The notes under the pieces were generated by a model, which saw nothing but the letters and a program-made list of their open reading frames with translations, searched no databases and was not told the DNA's origin. A program made the position numbers and the translations under genes. From a virus: 25,582 bases of DNA. This document shows positions 7,436 to 13,555 of the stretch, one piece after another (the stretch's first letter is position 1; each line of letters opens with the position of its first letter). The stretch is from positions 1 through 25,582 of IMG/VR virus record IMGVR_UViG_3300046010_009176; one strand, given 5' to 3'.

Positions 7436-7484
7436 TTATTAACATGTTATAAATATATGAAGGAAATTTTGGATTGCCAAATCT
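7436..7484. repeat. 49-base duplicated promoter element, copy 2
   Basis: This is the partner of 7001-7049, with 47 of 49 identical bases. It occupies almost the whole gap between the 153-residue and 108-residue genes. Confidence 0.85.
7452..7480 (-). promoter_or_regulatory. Promoter of the 108-residue gene
   Basis: On the minus strand TTGGCA (7475-7480), 17 bases, then TATATT (7452-7457), extended as TATATTTATAAC. The inverted repeat TTTGG-CAAT-CCAAA (7468-7481) overlaps the -35. The spacing to the ATG is about 25 bases. Confidence 0.6.
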
Positions 7485-7489
7485 TTCTT

Positions 7490-7951
7490 TTACAGCTCAA
7501 TAATTTTATAAATTTTTGTATTAAATTGTTTTAACTCGTTATGGTTAGTTAATAAAATACAATTTTTATAATGTTGCCAATTTACACGATATGATGGGTC
7601 AACTACTCCTCCATTTAATTTTTTAATCAAATCATTTAGAGCATTGATTGTATACAAAGTGTTAGTTTCCTTTTTTCTATGTACTAAAATAGTATTTAAA
7701 GGAATACCTTCAACATTGCCTTGTTCTACATTATATGTTACAACATACTCGTTTGTACTTTTTACATGTAAAACAAACATCTTATTATACATTATGGAAT
7801 AGGCCATAGTCAAACCATTAATTAGTTCATCTAATTGTTCCAAATCCGTAAAAGTACAAAATAGTTTATTATTTAGCATATCTGCATTCGTATCAAAGTC
7901 GTATTGATTATACATATGGCTAATTTCTTGTAAAATCGTATGTGTTTCCAT
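7490..7951 (-). CDS. Unknown protein overlapping the polymerase gene, 153 residues
   Basis: I recognise no family. The product begins METHTILQEISHMYNQYDFD. It shows no membrane segment, signal peptide or cysteine cluster; the only cysteines are at about 32 and 130. The C-terminal part (from about residue 100) reads NALNDLIKKLNGG and then VNWQHYKNCILL, suggesting a small alpha/beta fold. The ATG at 7951 lies inside the polymerase gene, giving a 32-base overlap, so translation is probably coupled to the polymerase. That makes a polymerase-associated role plausible but unproven. The gene ends 6 bases before the duplicated promoter. Confidence 0.7.
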   Translation of the reverse strand: METHTILQEISHMYNQYDFDTNADMLNNKLFCTFTDLEQLDELINGLTMAYSIMYNKMFVLHVKSTNEYVVTYNVEQGNVEGIPLNTILVHRKKETNTLYTINALNDLIKKLNGGVVDPSYRVNWQHYKNCILLTNHNELKQFNTKIYKIIEL

Positions 7952-9209
7952 AACTTGTTTTTGTTGTTAATTTATATTTTTTAAAAATGTTTTGTATTTC
8001 GTTTTCAATGTCTTCCTCACCCTCTCCTATTTGAAAAAGGAAACTGTCATAAGTATAAAGTACAATTTTAGTTTTCCTCCCCATCAATAACTTATGTATA
8101 TCCATTAGTATGTAAGTGTTTATAGCACTCTCCATGTTTTGTAACATGTAGTTAAAAAGTTTTTGAGGATTCATATTTTCCATCTTATCCTTTTCAAAAC
8201 AATAACCCGAAATCGGTACAATAACTTGACCTGAGTTATTAAATTCTTTCCAGTTATTGTTAATAAATTCTTTTACTTGTTGAAAAAATTCAAGGTGCTC
8301 ATACTCTTTAGATATACCTCCATAAAGCTGTTTGAACGTGATTTGTTTCGCTTCCTTATAGCTCGTCTGGTATAGATCGGCGAACGCCTGATGGACATCC
8401 AAATGGCCAAAGTCATAGGTAAGCAAACGGCCGATAATAGTAGGATGGAATGCACTAATATCAAACTCCACAAACCCATGACTCGATATGAAGCCTCTCC
8501 TTGAGCCATTTTCTTTGTTTATTGCGGCAAAATTAATGCCATTAAAAGAGTTACTTGGTCTACGTGTTGTTGTAGCCAAATTGTAATTGGTGAAAATGTG
8601 ATCGCCTTTGATTGAATAAAATTCTTGATCGAGTTCATAGTGTTTATCAAATTCATATTTATTTATTTTAATTCCGTTTTTTTCAATCCCAAAAAATGCC
8701 AACACTACCTTATTGTTGTAAAAATCAAACCAAGAGGGTAGTTCCTTAGGCATTGCATTACGAACGTGTTCATAAATATGTTCACACCTTTCATAATGTT
8801 TGGATATGGGTATTATTTTATTTGTTTTATCGTAATTTGGATATTTGGAGTAAAAATGGTTGTGTGTTTTACTGTCTTGTATATACGGAGGAATAAGTTG
8901 GGATAGGTCATGCAAGCATTTAATCGGAAAATAATATAAAGCTTGTTTTTTATCTTGTACCCATACTCGTTCTATATTTTGTAGTATGCCGTCTATAACC
9001 GTCTTATTAAGCGAGAATGATTCACTATGGTCAATACATAACATATAGCCTTTCGTGTCATTAAACGGTCTAATATACACTAAAGAAACTTCGTTTAATA
9101 CAGGGTGTATTTTGTCATGGTAAGGAATGATTTCAACAAATGCCTCTTTTATAGGTTTTTGTTTTAAATAGTCTAATTGTTCTATATTTTCTATTAACCA
9201 GAATGCCAT
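7920..9209 (-). CDS. Family A DNA polymerase, compact form
   Basis: This is probably the replicative DNA polymerase. Family A palm motifs appear in order, numbered from the ATG chosen here: motif A with catalytic Asp in EFDISAFHPTII (D250), motif B as AKQITFKQLYGG (K288 to G298) and motif C as LYTYDSFLF (D388). A TTRRPSNSFNGINFAAIN stretch before motif A corresponds to the TGR-type template-contact region. Residues 1-170 are poorly conserved and lack clear DEDD exonuclease motifs. I chose the ATG at 9209 (429 residues). An upstream TTG at 9254 and ATG at 9230 are in frame, but they lie within or before the -10 of the promoter at 9226-9254, whereas the 9209 ATG follows AAGG and begins MAFWLIENIEQL. 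Motif C has YDS instead of the usual HDE. Confidence 0.82.
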   Translation of the reverse strand: MAFWLIENIEQLDYLKQKPIKEAFVEIIPYHDKIHPVLNEVSLVYIRPFNDTKGYMLCIDHSESFSLNKTVIDGILQNIERVWVQDKKQALYYFPIKCLHDLSQLIPPYIQDSKTHNHFYSKYPNYDKTNKIIPISKHYERCEHIYEHVRNAMPKELPSWFDFYNNKVVLAFFGIEKNGIKINKYEFDKHYELDQEFYSIKGDHIFTNYNLATTTRRPSNSFNGINFAAINKENGSRRGFISSHGFVEFDISAFHPTIIGRLLTYDFGHLDVHQAFADLYQTSYKEAKQITFKQLYGGISKEYEHLEFFQQVKEFINNNWKEFNNSGQVIVPISGYCFEKDKMENMNPQKLFNYMLQNMESAINTYILMDIHKLLMGRKTKIVLYTYDSFLFQIGEGEEDIENEIQNIFKKYKLTTKTSYGNTYDFTRN

Positions 9210-9225
9210 AACCTTGATTGATATA

Positions 9226-9254
9226 AACATAATAAAAAAAGCTTGGATGACCAA
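9226..9254 (-). promoter_or_regulatory. Candidate promoter of the polymerase gene
   Basis: On the minus strand TTGGTC (9249-9254), 17 bases, then TATGTT (9226-9231), extended as TATGTTTATATC. TTGGTCATCCAA repeats the inverted-repeat pattern of the other promoters. It implies a transcript start near 9219 and a leader of about 10 bases before the ATG at 9209. Confidence 0.5.
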
Positions 9255-9258
9255 GCTT
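9234..9258 (-). terminator. Intrinsic terminator ending the tail operon
   Basis: AAGCTTGG (9239-9246) and CCAAGCTT (9251-9258) form an 8-bp stem with a 4-base loop. On the minus strand seven T follow (9234-9240), a textbook arrangement. It lies 8 bases after the stop of the 222-residue structural gene. The same bases form the -35 region of the polymerase promoter. Confidence 0.75.
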
Positions 9259-9266
9259 AATTTAAT

Positions 9267-9935
9267 TTATTTATAATATTTAGTAAAATCAAATTTTAAG
9301 TATTGATCAAAACTATATAAATTGAATTTTTTCATTTGATATAATACTATATTTCTATTTACTTTATAAACTTGTTGTTTATCTCCTGTTAATTTCCAAT
9401 CTGCAAAGAATGGAAAATATAAAGTCCATTCAATAGCAGGATTTTGTCGTGACAATTGATAAAAAGTTTCTTGATTTATTTCAATGTATTGAACTATATT
9501 TGTTCTTTTAGCAAAATATCTTCTAAATTCTCCGTTTTGGTAATTTTGTTGGTTTGGAATAATAGGATTATATTGAGGAAGAATTTTTGTAGTGTTTGGA
9601 ACTATTGGAGTATTTTTTAAACCAGCATATTTTATTACATTTTCTGAATTGTATGGTAATGTACCATCTCCTATTTCTGGGGCATCTCCTTCTATGGCTA
9701 TTTTGATTTTATCTGTGTATGTTGGATTATTTTCAAAACCTAAATCATTTCCTACAAGAACCATTTTTATGATTTCTATGTTTTGGCCAGATTGAGGAGT
9801 TTCACCTGTGTAATATCTTCCATTACCAGTTGACCAGTACCATCCCTTATACTCTAGTTCTGAAGAAGCATATTTGAATTCTCCTCCAGCAGTGTATTGA
9901 TTAGGTTTTATATAATGTTTGGGAAAATATGACAT
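9267..9935 (-). CDS. Probable tail/baseplate structural protein, 222 residues
   Basis: I recognise no named family. The N-terminus is Tyr/Gly-rich (MSYFPKHYIKPNQYTAGGEF, then YKGWYWSTGNGRYYTG), a composition common in phage structural proteins. The centre is Pro/Asn-rich (about 105-135). The C-terminal third is aromatic and basic (YFPFFADWKLTG, KKFNLYSFDQYLKF). There are no membrane helices and no cysteines. It is the last gene of the tail operon: its ATG lies just 3 bases after the hub stop, and a strong terminator follows. Position suggests a baseplate or hub accessory protein. Confidence 0.65.
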   Translation of the reverse strand: MSYFPKHYIKPNQYTAGGEFKYASSELEYKGWYWSTGNGRYYTGETPQSGQNIEIIKMVLVGNDLGFENNPTYTDKIKIAIEGDAPEIGDGTLPYNSENVIKYAGLKNTPIVPNTTKILPQYNPIIPNQQNYQNGEFRRYFAKRTNIVQYIEINQETFYQLSRQNPAIEWTLYFPFFADWKLTGDKQQVYKVNRNIVLYQMKKFNLYSFDQYLKFDFTKYYK

Positions 9936-9938
9936 GGT

Positions 9939-12900
9939 TTAAAAATCAGGGTTCATTGGTACATATACAGATCCATACTTATCTTTACTTCCAACAGCCG
10001 GTAATCTAAATTCAAAGGAATTATTTCCTGCTAGGATTTCAACTTGTAGTCTAGCTAACTCATCTTCAAATAATTTTTTATGACCAGGATCTAAAATAGA
10101 TAGATTTAAATTACCATACCATTTATTAGTTGTAGGTTGTAATCCTAAAACTTGTCTAATTCTACTAACAGCTCCATCCTCATCATCACCAGTACCAGAT
10201 GATACAGCTTCTAATAAAGGTTTTTTATTATCGTATCCATCTTGTTTTTTAAGGATTCTATCTAATGCTTTTGCTATATAATCATAATCTTTTCTTGACG
10301 TATTTAAATCAGCAACTACTCCAATTTCAATAGGAGCTCTAAATACTAATATATTCCAACAATCAGATTTACTATAAACCATTGATGTTCCATAATTAGT
10401 AAATCTGTCTGTAGTCCAACCACTTTTTGGTTTATTAGATGGTTTTTGTTTTATATACCCATTACCTATATACATTTGAGTATGACCATATTGACTTGAG
10501 CTTCCATCTTTTGGATTACCATTAGACCAATAAACAACAACATCCCCTAAATTGAATTGAACACCTCCGTTTAATAAACTTCTCATTTGGGATAACGTAA
10601 TATTTTTTCCAGCAACATGTTGAGTGTATCCTAATTTTATTAGTTGAGCCCAATAAGTAGGTTGATTAGCATTTCCTCCTGCAGAATTAAATGCTCCTTT
10701 TGTTGTTGGTTTTCCAGTTAATGCTTGAACATAATTAAAGGCATGATTAAAAGTATATCTAGCACATCTACCACTTTTATATTCTCCTAATGAAAAAGTA
10801 GCATCATATCCTTTTTGTAAAGCTACTTTACGTTTTTCATCATATGGTCTATCTAATCCAGGAATATTATTATAAGGACCAACTCTGGTTAAGCATTTTC
10901 CATATTGAATGCCACTTAATACACCTGAGGCGTTTCTAACATCAGCACTACTAGCACTATCAGCTGAAGGACCACTAGCATTTCCTGTACTAGTTGTTTC
11001 GGTTGTGTTTAAAGGAGGTTTAGTATAATTTAATGTTGGGTTAGCTCCTGCTGTGGTATTTAATGGAACACTTAGTGCTTCAATACTAGTAAACCAACCT
11101 TTATTATCTACTTTATGAGATATTCCTTTAATAAGAAAATCTAAAGTTTCATCATAATTTAAAGGTAAAAAGTTTTGATTAATACTGAATTTTTGATAGA
11201 TTTTCATTCCAGAAAGACCTACCATGTTTAAATTTAAATTAATAGGAATAAATCCTAAAGTCCCAGAAGCAGTATTATTAGTAACACTATCTTGAGCTTG
11301 AAGTAAATTAAGTAAATTAGTTAATATTGAAGGAAATTCATCAATAGAATCATCAAAATTTAATTCATTCATTTTGGTAACAAAACCTGAATATTCTTTT
11401 ATTGTGGCAGCATTTTGTTCTTCTATATTTTTTTGTTCTTGGGCTTTTTGTTCAGGGGTTTGAGGATTAGTATCTTTATTTTTTTTAACTGGAAATATTC
11501 TATCTGTTAAACCTTCATTCCATTTAGAAAGAGCAGTAGCATCTTCACCAACAGCGGTACCATTAGCTTGAGCACCAACTGTTACCATATTAGCTAAATT
11601 ATTAGTTACTTCAGTTTTAATACTTAATTCAGTAATAAAAGTAGAATAATCTGGTTTATATCCAAAAACTTCAAATCTGGTTAAATCAACTCTAGTACCT
11701 GGTTTTTTGGTTTGAATAATTTCTGATTTATTTGGTAATGGGGTTTCATCTAAAAGATATAATCTATTTTCTTCTTCATCTATGACAGGTTCTATTTTAT
11801 TTAAATTTCCTAAAGATGAATTTATACCGTCACATATTTTTTTTAGTAAGTCATATAATGAAACAGCATCTTTATTATCAGGATTTTTAAGTTCATCCAT
11901 AGCCTTTACTATAAATGTCATGTTTATATAAACATTCATTAATTTTCCTACTAAAACACCCTTTACTTCTTCTTTGAAATCTTTAGGTAAATCTTTAAAT
12001 ATAGTTAATGGAGGGTTTTCTATACCTTCCATATCAATAGTAGCTTTTACTATACAAACTCTAGGATCAGCAGATAAAACATATGGTGTTGTAAAAATTA
12101 AATTTGTATTTTCATCATAATCTATTTTTAAAACTGGGGAATTATCTTTGTTGTAAAAAAGTCTATTGTCTTGTAAATATTGTAAAAAACCACCTAATCT
12201 AACATAATATCTTTCTTCATTTTTCCAAGTAGTTTCTATAAACATAGCAAAATCACTACCTGATGTAAAACCTAAAGAAACAGCAGAACTATCTGAAAGA
12301 GTAGCTATTTGACCTTGTGTTGTACCAGCATTCAATTCTTCTTTAGCATCAAAAAATAATTTAGAAATACTATCTTTATGTTTACTATAATCTAAAATTT
12401 CTTCATCAGTATCAGCAGATTTTAAATCTTCTGCTGCTTTTTTTTTCTCTTCAGATGTTAAGATTACTTCTTTACCCGTTGCTATTGTATTAATTCTCAA
12501 AGATTCAATTACATCTCCAATACTTACTATTTTTATTGAAATACTGTAAGTACCATCTTGTTCAAAACTCCAACTAAAATTACTTATTTTACCATAAATA
12601 GCATCATAATTACCTTCTAGAGCTATTTTATTACTATTGATGGCTTTATATGTTTCTTCTTGGTTTTTATAAACACCATTTAAAAAATTAGTACTTAAAG
12701 TATTAGAAGAATTCATATCCTTTACTTCCCCATTATTAGTTAAGTAAATACTATGTCCCCATTCTATTAAAACAGTATATCCTAATCTTAAATATAAAGC
12801 ATCTATTATAGCAAATTGTTCTGTATTATATGCTTTTATTTGTATGTTGGTTTCTCTTATAGAACCTCGGTTACGATTTTTTGATTCAAGAGATGTAATA

Positions 12901-13226
12901 CCTGGCATTGGTCTATAACCTTGGCTAGTACCTATACTATATGTTTCTGTAAATCCTTTTCTAATAGAATCTCCAATAGAAACTCCACCAAATAAAACAT
13001 AATCTTTAGCTAAATTATTTCCTGCTGCAACATTAATTCCATATTTTTTTAATTTTTCTACTACAGTGATATCAATATCTGTAGCGGATGTTAATTTTAT
13101 CCAAGGAGTTCTTCCATTTAAATATTTTTGATATGGAGATTTATCAACTGAACCAAAAATTGCTTGTCTTTTGTAAACCTGGTCATGGATTTTTTCATTA
13201 AAACCTTCCCCTATTATATTTCCCAT
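9939..13226 (-). CDS. Giant baseplate hub protein with embedded CHAP-like peptidase
   Basis: This 1095-residue protein probably forms the central hub or needle base and digests cell-wall peptides during penetration. The N-terminal half is a beta-rich structural region with segments such as YRPMPGITSLESKNRNRG and LRLGYTVLIEWGHS. A Gly/Ser/Ala-rich linker (about 735-770) leads to a cysteine peptidase-like domain at roughly 785-960. Cys821 (in SGRCARYTF) and His915 (in YGHTQMYIGNG) fit a CHAP or NlpC/P60 catalytic pair, with GDVVVYWSNG between them. A final segment (about 970-1095) looks structural again. It lies between the LysM-like baseplate gene (2-base gap) and the 222-residue gene. The peptidase call rests on motif pattern only; amidase versus endopeptidase cannot be told. 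T4 carries its hub lytic activity in gp5 instead. Confidence 0.75.
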   Translation of the reverse strand: MGNIIGEGFNEKIHDQVYKRQAIFGSVDKSPYQKYLNGRTPWIKLTSATDIDITVVEKLKKYGINVAAGNNLAKDYVLFGGVSIGDSIRKGFTETYSIGTSQGYRPMPGITSLESKNRNRGSIRETNIQIKAYNTEQFAIIDALYLRLGYTVLIEWGHSIYLTNNGEVKDMNSSNTLSTNFLNGVYKNQEETYKAINSNKIALEGNYDAIYGKISNFSWSFEQDGTYSISIKIVSIGDVIESLRINTIATGKEVILTSEEKKKAAEDLKSADTDEEILDYSKHKDSISKLFFDAKEELNAGTTQGQIATLSDSSAVSLGFTSGSDFAMFIETTWKNEERYYVRLGGFLQYLQDNRLFYNKDNSPVLKIDYDENTNLIFTTPYVLSADPRVCIVKATIDMEGIENPPLTIFKDLPKDFKEEVKGVLVGKLMNVYINMTFIVKAMDELKNPDNKDAVSLYDLLKKICDGINSSLGNLNKIEPVIDEEENRLYLLDETPLPNKSEIIQTKKPGTRVDLTRFEVFGYKPDYSTFITELSIKTEVTNNLANMVTVGAQANGTAVGEDATALSKWNEGLTDRIFPVKKNKDTNPQTPEQKAQEQKNIEEQNAATIKEYSGFVTKMNELNFDDSIDEFPSILTNLLNLLQAQDSVTNNTASGTLGFIPINLNLNMVGLSGMKIYQKFSINQNFLPLNYDETLDFLIKGISHKVDNKGWFTSIEALSVPLNTTAGANPTLNYTKPPLNTTETTSTGNASGPSADSASSADVRNASGVLSGIQYGKCLTRVGPYNNIPGLDRPYDEKRKVALQKGYDATFSLGEYKSGRCARYTFNHAFNYVQALTGKPTTKGAFNSAGGNANQPTYWAQLIKLGYTQHVAGKNITLSQMRSLLNGGVQFNLGDVVVYWSNGNPKDGSSSQYGHTQMYIGNGYIKQKPSNKPKSGWTTDRFTNYGTSMVYSKSDCWNILVFRAPIEIGVVADLNTSRKDYDYIAKALDRILKKQDGYDNKKPLLEAVSSGTGDDEDGAVSRIRQVLGLQPTTNKWYGNLNLSILDPGHKKLFEDELARLQVEILAGNNSFEFRLPAVGSKDKYGSVYVPMNPDF

Positions 13227-13228
13227 AA

Positions 13229-13555
13229 TTAAGAATTTATTCTATTAAAAACATTATATACTTCTAAAGGATTATTTGGAATTCTAATTTGAACACCTTC
13301 AGGAATTACTAAAGTATCTTGAGATAAACCAGTTAAAGTATTAGCCCCAGCATTTCCTGTATTAGCTATGGAAATAACCCACCATAAGGAACTATCCCCA
13401 TAGTATTGTTGTGCTAAAACATCAAATCTATCTCCTTGAGATGAAATAACATATATGTCATTTTCAGACAATGGAACCTCAGGATAACGAGATGTTTTAT
13501 AAACTATTTTTCCGTTTATTTTTTCTTTTGGTATGTTTTGATATCTATTAATCAT
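13229..13555 (-). CDS. LysM-like baseplate protein, gp53-type
   Basis: This is a small baseplate component, 108 residues. Residues 34-92 form a LysM-like unit: IYVISSQGDRFDVLAQQYYG, then SSLWWVISIAN and a closing IPEGVQIRIP. T4 gp53 and the tail protein X group carry comparable modules; in tails they mediate protein contacts rather than necessarily binding peptidoglycan. The start ATG overlaps the preceding stop as TAATG, so translation is probably coupled to the 800-residue gene. It is followed after 2 bases by the hub gene. The gp53 assignment is by domain and neighbourhood; a tail protein X-type hub connector is the alternative. Confidence 0.68.
   Translation of the reverse strand: MINRYQNIPKEKINGKIVYKTSRYPEVPLSENDIYVISSQGDRFDVLAQQYYGDSSLWWVISIANTGNAGANTLTGLSQDTLVIPEGVQIRIPNNPLEVYNVFNRINS

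Noticed and set aside
7001-7484. The two 49-base repeats considered as a phage attachment site or minimal CRISPR array
   Set aside because: There are only two copies, each fixed just upstream of a gene and containing a -35/-10 pair, and the 386 bases between them include a complete gene rather than a spacer.
8273-8509. Minus-strand frame (78 codons) inside the polymerase gene
   Set aside because: It overlaps polymerase motif A in another frame, and the polymerase motifs clearly define the coding frame.
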